A DNA stretch of 62,603 nt from Streptomyces sp. 7-21 (GTDB lineage Bacteria; Actinomycetota; Actinomycetes; Streptomycetales; Streptomycetaceae). Within the stretch, counting starts at the first letter, position 1. The number at the start of each line of letters is the position of its first letter. The DNA lies in contig NZ_JAERRL010000021.1 of the NCBI RefSeq assembly GCF_016741785.1, positions 1-62,603 of the forward strand, given 5' to 3'. Shown here in pieces: positions 1 to 8,059 of this stretch. The notes beneath the pieces are model-generated. The model was not told the DNA's origin. It saw only the letters and a list, made by a program, of their open reading frames with translations, and searched no databases. Made by a program: the position numbers and the translations under genes.

Positions 1-105
1 ACAAGTTTTCATCCTACTTCGCCGCTTCGGTCACGGTGTCCGGAACCCCCCGGCTTGTCGCCGCGCCATGGCGGCGATCGTACCGGCCGCAGTACGGTGG
101 GGCGC

Positions 106-465
106 ATGGACCTCGAAGCCGCGATCGCCCTGGCCGGTGCCGCCGCGAACAGCGCGGCGGGCGAGGCTGGTGCCAGCGCCTGGCGGGCGCTCGTCTCCCT
201 GGCCCGGCGGCTCACGGGCCGCGCCGAGGCGGAGCCGGCCGCCCCTGAGCCGGAGGACCGCGACGCGCTGGTGGCGATGATCGCGGCCCGTGCCCGCGAG
301 GACGACGCCTTCGCCGCCGCCCTGCGGGAGTGGGCGGAGACCCACCGGGAGGAGCTGGCCCCCTCGCAGACCACCGTGCACAACACCATCTCCGGTGGCG
401 CGACCGTGCACGGGCCGGTCATCCAGACCAAGGAGATCCACGGCGGCCTCCACTTCGGCTCGTAG
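106..465 (+). CDS. Small protein with C-terminal amyloid-signalling (BASS/RHIM-like) motif
   Basis: This 119-residue protein has a predicted alpha-helical N-terminal part (about residues 1-90, rich in Ala, Glu and Arg). Its C-terminus differs: residues 93-118 read N-T-I-S-G-G ... G-P-V-I-Q ... I-H-G-G-L-H-F. The spacing of N, G, G, hydrophobic-Q, I-x-G-G and H-F resembles the bacterial amyloid signalling sequences (BASS) of actinobacterial NLR-type proteins and their small partner effectors. In that family a helical effector domain precedes the amyloid motif, and the NLR carries a matching motif at its N-terminus. A membrane-acting cell-death effector role is inference. No NLR is visible in the window. 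I chose the ATG at 106 because GGTGGGG lies just upstream; the in-frame start at 55 lacks such a site. Confidence 0.7.
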   Translation: MDLEAAIALAGAAANSAAGEAGASAWRALVSLARRLTGRAEAEPAAPEPEDRDALVAMIAARAREDDAFAAALREWAETHREELAPSQTTVHNTISGGATVHGPVIQTKEIHGGLHFGS

Positions 466-618
466 TTCTCCCCCACCGGGTCAGTGAGGCCCCGGGCCTC
501 GTCCGCGTGTTGCCGCGGTCGTGCGGGCGTTCTGCCCGTCGCCGCACCATGCGCGTTGCGGTGCGTGCCGAAGCAGGGGGTCCCCCGGGAATGCTGGGAG
601 CTGGCGAGAGGGGCGGGC

Positions 619-1245
619 GTGCGGAGAGGGAAGCGGTTCGACCGCCGGGTGCTGGCGCTTGTGGAGGTACGGGGCGGGCAGCGCGATCTTGAGGAGGCCA
701 TGGCCGCCTGCGAGCGCCAGGGCTGGCCCGTGCAGGAGGCGGGGGAGCGGGGGCAAGGGCTGACGGACGGCGTGCTGCGCCCGCGGGACGGGGCACGTGT
801 GCTGCTCGTCGAGGTGCGGTTGTACGGCTCGGCGTGGCGGGCCGAAAGAGGTGCAGTGTGGCGCGTGCGGCGGTTGGCGCGGGAGGCGCGGCTGGAGATG
901 TACGTGCGGCGCGCCGAGCTGGCGGACCGGGACCGCGAGCTGCTTCCCGAATGGCGCGTGCATACCACGGCACACCGGCCGGCGCCGCCGCTGGTCCGCC
1001 CGGTGCCGCGCCGCACCCTGCTGGCGTACCGGTGGGCCAGGGCCCGGGCGCGGGCCGCGGAACGTCTGGGCCTGCGCGACACCGGTGCGGTGGTCACCGG
1101 CACGCCGTCGGAGGCGTGGCGGCTGGCCCGGTTACCGCTGTCGCCGGGACGGCACGGCCCTCGGGCCTGGACGTCAGGCCGCTGGACAGCCGGGCGCGGT
1201 CCGGAACGGTGCTGCGGCGTGAGGAGGACGGGGAACGGCGCGTGA
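619..1245 (+). CDS. Hypothetical protein, Arg-rich
   Basis: I do not recognise this gene. It encodes about 208 residues, very rich in Arg, Ala and Glu, with no signal peptide or membrane segment. The GTG at 619 was chosen because a purine-rich GAGAGGGG lies before it; the frame remains open upstream to 484, but that extension looks non-coding. The stop overlaps the next start in a GTGA arrangement, so it is probably translationally coupled to the membrane protein downstream and the two may act together. Wobble positions favour G over C more than in most neighbouring genes. The last 30 residues look poorly constrained, so a sequencing error near the 3' end cannot be excluded. Confidence 0.5.
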   Translation: MRRGKRFDRRVLALVEVRGGQRDLEEAMAACERQGWPVQEAGERGQGLTDGVLRPRDGARVLLVEVRLYGSAWRAERGAVWRVRRLAREARLEMYVRRAELADRDRELLPEWRVHTTAHRPAPPLVRPVPRRTLLAYRWARARARAAERLGLRDTGAVVTGTPSEAWRLARLPLSPGRHGPRAWTSGRWTAGRGPERCCGVRRTGNGA

Positions 1246-1994
1246 CGCGCCTGGCCGGGGCGGTCGCCGCCATGGCGCTGTGCGCCGTCGTCGCCCGGGA
1301 CGCGCCACCTGCGGGCCGGTGGCTGTTCGGTGCGCTGGCCGTGCTGACGATCGCGGGTATCTGGCTGCTGGTGCGGCAGTGGACGTGGGGGGAGTGGGCG
1401 GTGTGGGTCGTGCCACTGGCGTTCTCAGCCGTGGTGTCGCTCCTGGCGAGCGCGGGGTCCGTACTGCACGCCCTGTACGCGGACCAGCTCTCACTGAGTC
1501 CTGAGGAGCTGTCCGTTCCGGGCGTGTGGCAGGTCATCGCGGCGGGACGGTTGCTGTCGTACCTCAGTGTGGGGCTGCTGCTGCCGGCTGGGTGGGGCAT
1601 TGCCAGGCACTATCACCTGGTGCGGCCCGGGCGCGGCAACGCGCTCGTGTACGTCGCGGTCCTGCTGATGGTGCTGGTGTCGGTGTCGGGGCTGGCCGTC
1701 GAGTCGGCGGGGCGCGCGGCCGCGGCCGTGAAGGAGGCGGCGCGGGAGGGAAGGCAACCGCCGTTGTACTTCGGCGTGACGCCGGAGTGGGCGTGCGTGG
1801 AGCCGACCGTTCCCGTGGAGCGGCTGCCGGGCGAAGGGGGGCGGGTCGACCCGTCGCGCCCGTACCTGTCGTTCGGCGTGGCGGGGGACGTCGCCGTGCT
1901 GTGGGACGCTGGCGTGAGCGGCCCGCTGAGGGTCCCGGCGGGGCAGGTGCGCCTGGTGCCTGCGCGGAGCGGCGGCGTGGAATGTGACGGCTGA
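1242..1994 (+). CDS. Putative integral membrane protein with C-terminal extracytoplasmic domain
   Basis: The start is the GTG at 1242, which overlaps the upstream stop by three bases; the in-frame ORF extends further upstream but only as a shadow of the previous gene. The roughly 250-residue product has about five hydrophobic segments: the extreme N-terminus, then around residues 23-45, 50-75, 100-120 and 130-152. A soluble C-terminal domain of about 90 residues follows, with a single Cys in a W-A-C-V-E-P context. I recognise no family. Tight coupling to the preceding gene suggests the two products interact. Confidence 0.6.
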   Translation: MTRLAGAVAAMALCAVVARDAPPAGRWLFGALAVLTIAGIWLLVRQWTWGEWAVWVVPLAFSAVVSLLASAGSVLHALYADQLSLSPEELSVPGVWQVIAAGRLLSYLSVGLLLPAGWGIARHYHLVRPGRGNALVYVAVLLMVLVSVSGLAVESAGRAAAAVKEAAREGRQPPLYFGVTPEWACVEPTVPVERLPGEGGRVDPSRPYLSFGVAGDVAVLWDAGVSGPLRVPAGQVRLVPARSGGVECDG

Positions 1995-2013
1995 CGGGCG
2001 GTGCAGGCGCGGG

Positions 2014-3240
2014 TCAGTCGATGCCGAGGGTGGCGGCGGCGAGGCGCTGCCGCAGGCCGCGGAGGCCGCGGGGGCGGTTGTGGCGTTCGCGGGAGTAGCG
2101 GTCGAGTTCTTCGGCGAGGTGGACCGAGCGGCGTTCGACATCGAGTTCGTCGAGCATGCGGTCGACGTTGGCCAGCAGGGCGCCGTGGAGCTGCCACTGG
2201 CGGGGGTGCTCCTGGACCCGGGCCAGCAGCATGCGGGCGACGCGTTCGCGCAGGGACCGGCAGGTGTCGAGCTCCTCGGTCAGCCGTGCCTCCGCCTCCT
2301 CGGCGTTAGCGCTGACCTGGCTGGTGATCAGGACGGCGAAGGCGCTGACGGCGTCGCCGAGGCGCGTGAACAGCTCGCGCAGAGTTCCCGCCGTCTCGGT
2401 CTCGAACAGTGGTTCGTTCCTGCGGTGCTGTGCCAGGTCGGTCAGCGTGCGGGTCAGGGAGCGCAGCAGTACGGCGCAGACCTCCAGCGTGTCCAGACCG
2501 GTGCGCAGCACCATGCGGGTGAGGAGCCCTTCCTTGACGCGCGGGTTCAAACGCAGGCTCTCCTCGGCCTGGCTCAGCGAGGCGTCGACCTCCGACACCT
2601 CCTGGTCGAGACGGCGTGCCTCCTCCAGCCTGGCAGCGACGCGCGGCACCGGCGTGTGGCTCTCGTCCACCTCCTCGGAGAGGCGCAGCAGGAGATTCCG
2701 CATGCGGTTGGCCTGCGCCTCGATGTCCTCCTCTGCCGTGCTGACCCAGACCGGCGGCACGAAGACCAGGTTGAACAGCAGCCCGACGGCGGCGCCGATG
2801 AGCGTCTCCACGACGCGGTCGAGCGCGGTCTCCGTCACCTGGGTGACGCCGAGGACGAGCATGGCGCTGATGGCCACCTCGGGGACGAACTCGTGTGCCC
2901 GGACCAGGCGCCCCATGCTGAGCGCGCAGAGGATCAGCAGTCCCAGACTCCACCAGCTGAGGCCGACGATCACGCTGAAGGCCGTCGCCAGCACCACGCC
3001 GGCCACCACCGCGTTCACGCGCCGGATGCCGCTGGTGAGAGTGGCGAAGAGGGTCACCTGGACGACGAGCAGCGCCGTCAGCGGGGCCAGCAGCGGGGCG
3101 GGCACGTCCGTAAGCCAGCGGGCGGCGATGTACGCGAGCGTCGCCGCGGCGGTGGACCGCAGCGTCTGGACCACCACGGGTTCGTTGCGCCGCTGCGCGA
3201 GCTGTGCGACGCGCTCGCCCACATCGGGGGGCTTGGGCAC
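2014..3240 (-). CDS. FUSC family / aromatic acid exporter-like membrane protein
   Basis: The 408-residue product has a hydrophobic N-terminal half with about five to six closely spaced membrane helices (roughly residues 28-170). A long, charged, probably coiled-coil cytoplasmic half follows (about 180-400). This matches the FUSC/ArAE (aromatic acid exporter) architecture. Substrate and direction cannot be read from sequence; family members export aromatic carboxylates or are uncharacterised. The start is the GTG at 3240, preceded at five bases by GGGAGG. The gene converges on the membrane-protein gene at 1242-1994, with about 20 bases between the stops. Confidence 0.75.
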   Translation of the reverse strand: MPKPPDVGERVAQLAQRRNEPVVVQTLRSTAAATLAYIAARWLTDVPAPLLAPLTALLVVQVTLFATLTSGIRRVNAVVAGVVLATAFSVIVGLSWWSLGLLILCALSMGRLVRAHEFVPEVAISAMLVLGVTQVTETALDRVVETLIGAAVGLLFNLVFVPPVWVSTAEEDIEAQANRMRNLLLRLSEEVDESHTPVPRVAARLEEARRLDQEVSEVDASLSQAEESLRLNPRVKEGLLTRMVLRTGLDTLEVCAVLLRSLTRTLTDLAQHRRNEPLFETETAGTLRELFTRLGDAVSAFAVLITSQVSANAEEAEARLTEELDTCRSLRERVARMLLARVQEHPRQWQLHGALLANVDRMLDELDVERRSVHLAEELDRYSRERHNRPRGLRGLRQRLAAATLGID

Positions 3241-3345
3241 GGACGCCTCCCTTCTTCGGGTCCGGCGTGACGACGCCGCATCGATCCTATAGGCGTTTTC
3301 TTAACATTTCGGAAATGCGGCTTGCTGCCGGCCGGACCCCAGCTC

Positions 3346-3644
3346 TCACGACGTGTCGGCCCGGCCGGTGCCGATGACGCCGAAGCGGTTGCCCTCCGTG
3401 CCGGCCAGCACGATGAAGGCGGCGTCCCTCGGGTACAGGTCCAGGTGCGTCTGCGGGTACGCGGGCGGCGGCGTCTCGCTCAGCGCCGGCAACAGCCCGG
3501 CCCCGGCCTGCCGCCGGCGGGAACGAGGACCGCCCAGTCGTCGGCCACCTCCTCACGCGGCACGTGCTCCAGCGCCCGGCACCAGAACTCCGCGGCCCGC
3601 CGCACGTCCGCCACGCCCACCATCACCGATCCGGTCCGCAGCAT
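3346..3644 (-). pseudogene. VOC/glyoxalase-family protein remnant (frameshift plus internal deletion)
   Basis: Reading minus from the ATG at 3644 gives a typical VOC-fold N-terminus (GSVMVGVADVRRAAEFW, then LEHVPREEVADDWAVL). It reaches a stop shortly after a PGPG segment. The homologous continuation (LSETPPPAYPQTHLDLY ... VLAGTEGNRFGVIGTG) lies in another frame and ends at a TGA at 3346-3348, so a frameshift is needed. The roughly 25-residue stretch normally found between the HLDLY motif and the VLAxxEGNRFCV motif is also missing. The two lesions together make a functional product unlikely. The functional ancestor would have been a small metal-binding glyoxalase or bleomycin-resistance-fold protein. 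Confidence 0.75.
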
Positions 3645-3703
3645 GCCCGATGCGCAGGAGCCGCCCCTGACAGCGGCGGGGCCCGATGACGCAGGATGGC
3701 GGC

Positions 3704-4354
3704 ATGCGGCTCGAAGCCATCACCTGGGAACGGCTGACCGAGGAACTCGCCGACCGCACGGTGTCGCTGACGACGCGGGACGGCTCGCCCTGGCCGCGCG
3801 TGCTGGTCGACGGCGCCCCGGCGGCGGATCCCGGCGCCCTGGCCACGGCCCTCGCCGCCGCGGTCCGGCTGCGCGGGCGCGAGGCGCTGACCGTCGCCGC
3901 CGGCGGGTTCTGGCGTCCCGCCTCGCTCCGCCTGGAGTACGGCCGCCACGACCCGGACGCCTACTACGAGCGGTGGCTGGACACGGGCGCCCTGTGGCGT
4001 GAGGTGTTCGCGCCTCTGGAACCGGGCGGCAGCGGTGAGGTGCTGCCCGACCTGTGGGACCCCGTGCGCGACCGGGCCACCCGCAGCCCGCGCGTGCGCC
4101 TGCCGCCCGGCGGGGTGCTCCTGCTGCACGGCCCGCTGCTGCTCGGCCACTGGTTCCCCGCGGACCTGGTGGTGCACCTCAGCCTCAGCCCCGGCGCACT
4201 GGCCCGCAGAACCGCCCCGGAAGAGCAGTGGATGCTGCCCGCGTTCGCCCGCTACGAAACGGAAGTGGCCCCCGCCGACGTCGCACACGTCCTGGTGCGC
4301 GCCGATGACTCGCGCCGCCCGGCGTGGAACAACCCCCCGCGCGCCCACAGATGA
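3704..4354 (+). CDS. Uridine kinase-like protein (conserved in Streptomyces)
   Basis: The 216-residue product resembles proteins annotated as uridine kinase in Streptomyces: MRLEAITWERL start, an RLEYGRHDPDAYYERWLD segment, a late LLLHGPLLLGHWFPAD strand and an R-R-T-A-P-E-E segment. A canonical P-loop (GxxxxGKS/T) is not visible in the N-terminal part, so kinase activity is doubtful and the name rests on overall resemblance. The ATG at 3704 was preferred over the in-frame ATG at 3686 because the family begins with MRLE. The gene runs away from the VOC pseudogene, with about 60 bases between them. Confidence 0.55.
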   Translation: MRLEAITWERLTEELADRTVSLTTRDGSPWPRVLVDGAPAADPGALATALAAAVRLRGREALTVAAGGFWRPASLRLEYGRHDPDAYYERWLDTGALWREVFAPLEPGGSGEVLPDLWDPVRDRATRSPRVRLPPGGVLLLHGPLLLGHWFPADLVVHLSLSPGALARRTAPEEQWMLPAFARYETEVAPADVAHVLVRADDSRRPAWNNPPRAHR

Positions 4355-4399
4355 GCCAAAGTCCTGCGGACCGGCCGCCTCCCGCCTCACAATGCGCGC

Positions 4400-5515
4400 A
4401 TGCCCGTATTCCCCCGCGACGCGGACGAGCTCCCCGAACCGCACCGCGTCATCCGCGTGACGCGCTCCGACGACCCCGTCTCCGTCCTGACCGACACGGA
4501 GGCGTGGGAGGCCAGAGACGCCTATCCGGACATCGTCGGACAAGGCCCCCTCTTCGCCGTCACCGAGCAGGAACCCGACGGCCGGTGGCGGGTCCTCCTC
4601 ATCGACGAGGCCGCGCCCCAGGGCTGCCGTGACGCCCTGGCATCGGTGTGCCGCCGCCGCGCCGCGGCCGCCAGGGAGGCGGGGGACGAGGCCGGGTACC
4701 GGGCGTGGATGGGCGGTGCCCACACCATGGAGTCGGAGAAGACCGACGATCTGACCGTCCGGGACTGCCGCTTCCGCATCGCCCGGGGCGACATGTTCGC
4801 CCGGCTCGGTCCCGATGGCCCCGAGCCGCCGCGCCCCAGCGACCCCGATCCGCTTCCTATCGGCGGGTCGGGCAGGAGCCGCCCGCGCTCCGAGGGGTTC
4901 CTGATCGATCCCACGGCGGCCACGGGTGTCTCCGAAGGGCTGCTGCGGGTAGACCTGCTGCGGTTCGTCTATCCCCGCAGGGGCGTGCCCGCCGACGTCT
5001 ACGCCGACTCCGTCCGCGCCCGGCGCACCCATCCCGGCGGGGTGCTGCTGCCCACGGGCTTTACCGTGTCCGAGCGGAGAAACGGCAGGTGGAGCCCGGA
5101 GACCATCATCTGCCACGACACCCCGCAGGAGAGCCGCGACCAGCTCGCCGACTTCTTCGAGATGCTCCTCCCCGCTGAACTGCGTCCCCGCCTGCCAGGC
5201 CACCGCCCCGCCCCCGAGCTGCCGCAGCAGGTCATCGACCACATCGCGCGCCAGCGCCGCCTTCTTGAGCCCGGCGAGCCGACCCTGACCAGGCGCCAGC
5301 TGCGCGACTGCGCCGACGCTCTGGTCCGGCTGCGCAGCGCGCGCCTGGACACCATCGAGGCGCTGGGACGGTGTTACCGCGTCACCCGGATCGAACGCCT
5401 GGTGCGCCTTGGGCCCGACGGACCGGAGCCGCCGCGGCCCTCCGACTGGGACCCGGAGGACCCGGTCAACGTCCAGGCGGCCCGGGACCGCGCCAACGGC
5501 ATCGTGGACGAGTAG
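4400..5515 (+). CDS. DUF5954-like conserved actinobacterial protein
   Basis: The 371-residue soluble protein resembles the DUF5954 family of Streptomyces. The phrase RLGPDGPEPPRPSD occurs twice, near residues 135-148 and again near the C-terminus (about 338-352). Each copy follows a short strand with an R-x-x-R-I-x-R pattern, suggesting two related modules. There is no signal peptide, membrane segment or catalytic motif I can name, and function is unknown. It begins about 45 bases after the previous gene and has an ordinary start context. Confidence 0.6.
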   Translation: MPVFPRDADELPEPHRVIRVTRSDDPVSVLTDTEAWEARDAYPDIVGQGPLFAVTEQEPDGRWRVLLIDEAAPQGCRDALASVCRRRAAAAREAGDEAGYRAWMGGAHTMESEKTDDLTVRDCRFRIARGDMFARLGPDGPEPPRPSDPDPLPIGGSGRSRPRSEGFLIDPTAATGVSEGLLRVDLLRFVYPRRGVPADVYADSVRARRTHPGGVLLPTGFTVSERRNGRWSPETIICHDTPQESRDQLADFFEMLLPAELRPRLPGHRPAPELPQQVIDHIARQRRLLEPGEPTLTRRQLRDCADALVRLRSARLDTIEALGRCYRVTRIERLVRLGPDGPEPPRPSDWDPEDPVNVQAARDRANGIVDE

Positions 5516-5611
5516 CGGGTACGGGGAACACCATGCGGGCCGTCCGGCGCACCCTCAGTACACTGCTGCTCCATTTAAGTGAGTGCGGCGGTGAGACGGG
5601 GGACAGCGGCC

Positions 5612-6193
5612 ATGGCGGACGATCCGCGGACGGGGAAGGCGGCGGCCAGGGCGCTGCCGTTTCTGGAGCAGGGCGAGCAGCTGCGGTGCGCGGCGGAGTT
5701 CCACGTGGCGCCTGGGGTGCCGGAGCCGCCGTTCTGGATGGTGCGCGAGGTCTACCCGCAGCTCGCCCCGGCCACGAAGGCCGGGACGGTGATGGCTGCG
5801 GGCGGGTACGCGCAGGACGTGCTGGTGGGCAACGTGATCGGCCGGGGCCTGCACGGCAGGGGCATGGCGGGCGGCTGGCGCTCCACCGCGGGCCGGCTGC
5901 GCATCCACGTCGTCGCGAACGCCGGCGACCTCGTGGTGACCGACCGCCGGGTGCTGGTGCTTCAGCCACGCCTGGCGCTCAAGGGGCTGAAGCCCACCGA
6001 CGAGATGGTGCCCTGCTGGGAGACGGAGCGCGCGGAGATCACGGGCGTCCGCCCGCGGCCGAAGGGCGTGCTCCAGCGCGGGCGGCTGGACGTGCACTTC
6101 CGGGACGGGTCATGGATCGGGCTGGTGATGCGGTCGCCCGCGCACCGGGAGCCGATGGCGGCGGCGCTCGGCGGCGGCGAGGGAGAGGCCTGA
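5612..6193 (+). CDS. Hypothetical protein with PH-like (YokE/bPH-type) segment
   Basis: The 193-residue protein has no recognisable signal peptide. The C-terminal half contains LVVTDRRVLVLQPRLALKGLKP, then CWETERAEITGVRPRP and LDVHFRDGSWIGLVM. This is the strand pattern of bacterial PH-like domains, in which a VTDxRVL strand is followed by an IxGV strand. The middle has a Gly-rich segment (VLVGNVIGRGLHGRGMAGG) that may be membrane-associated. The ATG at 5612 was chosen over 5579 because the upstream extension is poor. Function is unknown. Confidence 0.55.
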   Translation: MADDPRTGKAAARALPFLEQGEQLRCAAEFHVAPGVPEPPFWMVREVYPQLAPATKAGTVMAAGGYAQDVLVGNVIGRGLHGRGMAGGWRSTAGRLRIHVVANAGDLVVTDRRVLVLQPRLALKGLKPTDEMVPCWETERAEITGVRPRPKGVLQRGRLDVHFRDGSWIGLVMRSPAHREPMAAALGGGEGEA

Positions 6194-6213
6194 TCCCGGC
6201 CGCCGCCGGGCGG

Positions 6214-7473
6214 TCAGGCCGGGTGCCCGGTGTCGGCGCCGGCGAGCTGGCGGTGCACCGTGGCCAGCAGCACGGCGCCCAGCGCGACCATCACCGCGCC
6301 CAGCAGGAACGGGACGTGGACGTTGTAGTGGTCGACGAGCTTGCCCGCCGCGTAGGGCGCGAGCCCGCCGCCGATGAAGCGGACGAAGCCGTAGGTGGCT
6401 GAGGCGACGGGGCGTGGCACCGGGGCGATGCTCATGACGGCCGTGGTCACGAGCGTGTTATTGACGCCGACGAACACGCCGGAGACGATCACCGCCACGA
6501 TGACCACCGCACGGTGGTCGGCCCACACGCCGATGACCGCGAGCGTGGCGGCCATCAGCACCAGGTTGCCGTACAGCGTGACCGGCGTGCCCAGGCGGTC
6601 GCGCAGCCGCGGGGCGCCGAGCACCGCGAACAGCGCCACCAGCACGCCCCAGCCGAAGAAGACCCAGCCCAGCTTGATCGCTGACAGGTTCATCAGGAAC
6701 GGGGCGTAGCCGAGCATGGTGAAGAAGCCCCAGTTGTACAGCAGGCCGGTGACGCTGGTGGTGGCCAGGGCCCGGTGGCGCAGCGCCGTCAGTGGCTCGG
6801 TGAGCGATTCGGGCCGGTCGCCGCGCGGCGTGGGGGGCAGCAGGACGACGGTGGCGACGAGCGCGATCAGCATCAGCACCGACACGCCGAAGAACGGGCC
6901 GCGCCAGCTGACCTCTCCCAGCAGGCCGCCGACGAGCGGGCCGGTGGCGATGCCGACGCCCAGTGCCGTCTCGTACAGCACGATCGCCCCGGCGAAACCG
7001 CCGCTGGCGGACCCGACGATGACCGCGAGCGAGGTGGCGATGAACAGGGCGTTGCCCAGGCCCCAGCCGGCGCGGAAGCCGATGATGCCGTTCACGCTGC
7101 CGCTCGCGCCCGCCAGCGCTGCGAAGACGACGATCAGGGCGAGGCCGCTCAGCAGGGTGCGCTTGGCGCCCAGACGGCTGGAGACCCAGCCGGTGACCAG
7201 CATGGCCACGGCCGTGACCACCAGGTAGCTGGTGAAGAGCAGGGTGACCTGGCTGGGGGAGGCGTCGAGCTGCTCAGATATGGCCGGGAGGATCGGGTCA
7301 ACCAGCCCGATGCCCATGAAGGACACCACGCAGGCGAAGGCCACCGCCCATACCGCCCGTGGCTGGCGGAACGGGCTGGGGGTGGCGTCGTGCGGCTGGC
7401 GGGGTGCCGGAGAGGCGGGCGGCGCGGCCTGTGCGGGCACGGCGCTGCCCGCCCCTGTTCCGGGCTGACTCAT
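6214..7473 (-). CDS. MFS transporter (drug:H+ antiporter type)
   Basis: The 419-residue protein has about twelve hydrophobic helices. After a Pro/Ala-rich cytoplasmic leader of about 40 residues comes helix 1 with FMGIGLVDPILPAI, the typical start of DHA1-type exporters. The loop between helices 2 and 3 has the MFS motif-A-like GWVSSRLGAKRTLL, and helix 5 carries the antiporter-like VGIATGPLVGG. A MarR regulator lies 56 bases upstream on the same strand, the usual layout of a self-regulated efflux module. The start is the ATG at 7473, although the open frame runs much further through the regulator region. Confidence 0.85.
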   Translation of the reverse strand: MSQPGTGAGSAVPAQAAPPASPAPRQPHDATPSPFRQPRAVWAVAFACVVSFMGIGLVDPILPAISEQLDASPSQVTLLFTSYLVVTAVAMLVTGWVSSRLGAKRTLLSGLALIVVFAALAGASGSVNGIIGFRAGWGLGNALFIATSLAVIVGSASGGFAGAIVLYETALGVGIATGPLVGGLLGEVSWRGPFFGVSVLMLIALVATVVLLPPTPRGDRPESLTEPLTALRHRALATTSVTGLLYNWGFFTMLGYAPFLMNLSAIKLGWVFFGWGVLVALFAVLGAPRLRDRLGTPVTLYGNLVLMAATLAVIGVWADHRAVVIVAVIVSGVFVGVNNTLVTTAVMSIAPVPRPVASATYGFVRFIGGGLAPYAAGKLVDHYNVHVPFLLGAVMVALGAVLLATVHRQLAGADTGHPA

Positions 7474-7529
7474 GCGGGTTATCCCTTCGCGTGTGCGATG
7501 ACGGGGTGCGTACGGATGCCGTCGACCGG

Positions 7530-7976
7530 CTACGCGTCGTCTCGCTCGGCGGTGAGCGCGGTCAGCGCGTCGATGGTGGCCAGCAGCGCGCGCCGCTGGT
7601 CCGGCGGCAGCGTGGCGATGCGGGCGGCGAAGACCCGGGCACGTGCGGCGTGCCGGGCGTCCAGGTAGGCGCGTCCTGCCTCGGTGGCCTCGAGGAGCAC
7701 GGCGCGCCGGTCCTCGGGGTCCGGCCGTTTGGCCAGCAGGCCGGCGCCGGCCAGGCGCGCGACGATGCCGGTCATGCCCGGCTGGCTGACGCGCTCCCGC
7801 GCCGCGAGGTCGGTGACCCGCAGCGGGCCGTCGGCGGCCAGCGCGCTCAGCACGGAGGTTTCCAGCAGGTTCAGCTCGCCTGGTGGGGTTGCCCTGCGGA
7901 TCCAGCTCGCGGCCCGCTCCAGGGCGGCGCTCAGGCGGGTCAGATCTTCGTCGTGCTCGTCGGCCGCGTCGTCCAC
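7530..7976 (-). CDS. MarR family transcriptional regulator
   Basis: The product is about 148 residues (155 if the GTG at 7997 is used). It shows the MarR winged helix: LNLLETSVLSAL, the recognition region LAARERVSQPGMTGIVARL, and a wing containing RPDPEDRRAVLLEATEAG. It probably represses the adjacent MFS gene and responds to a small aromatic ligand. The start is uncertain: neither GTG has a Shine-Dalgarno, and TATACAT-like sequence sits about ten bases before the GTG at 7976. A leaderless transcript starting at that codon is plausible. Confidence 0.85.
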   Translation of the reverse strand: MDDAADEHDEDLTRLSAALERAASWIRRATPPGELNLLETSVLSALAADGPLRVTDLAARERVSQPGMTGIVARLAGAGLLAKRPDPEDRRAVLLEATEAGRAYLDARHAARARVFAARIATLPPDQRRALLATIDALTALTAERDDA

Positions 7977-7980
7977 GCAG

Positions 7981-8011
7981 ATAAATGTATAACACACTTA
8001 TGTATGTATCC
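7981..8011. promoter_or_regulatory. AT-rich promoter/operator region between MarR and PemK-like genes
   Basis: This 30-base stretch is strikingly AT-rich for the window and contains an imperfect inverted repeat, ATAAATGTAT facing ATGTATGTAT around a CACAC centre. It lies just upstream of the MarR gene and before the divergent PemK-like gene. A MarR operator overlapping the promoter is the simplest reading; it is inferred from position and composition only. Confidence 0.5.
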
Positions 8012-8059
8012 AGGGGGGCGGATGCCGCGCCAGGGCGCCGGCCGTTAGCGTGTGTCCGC

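Noticed and set aside
484..618. N-terminal extension of the Arg-rich hypothetical gene
   Set aside because: The 45 extra codons are Cys/Arg/Pro-rich without character, and a better start with a purine tract exists at 619.
1984..3270. 428-codon plus-strand frame across the FUSC gene
   Set aside because: The minus-strand reading has clear membrane helices and a ribosome site. The plus frame is a Gln/Ala/Gly-rich shadow.
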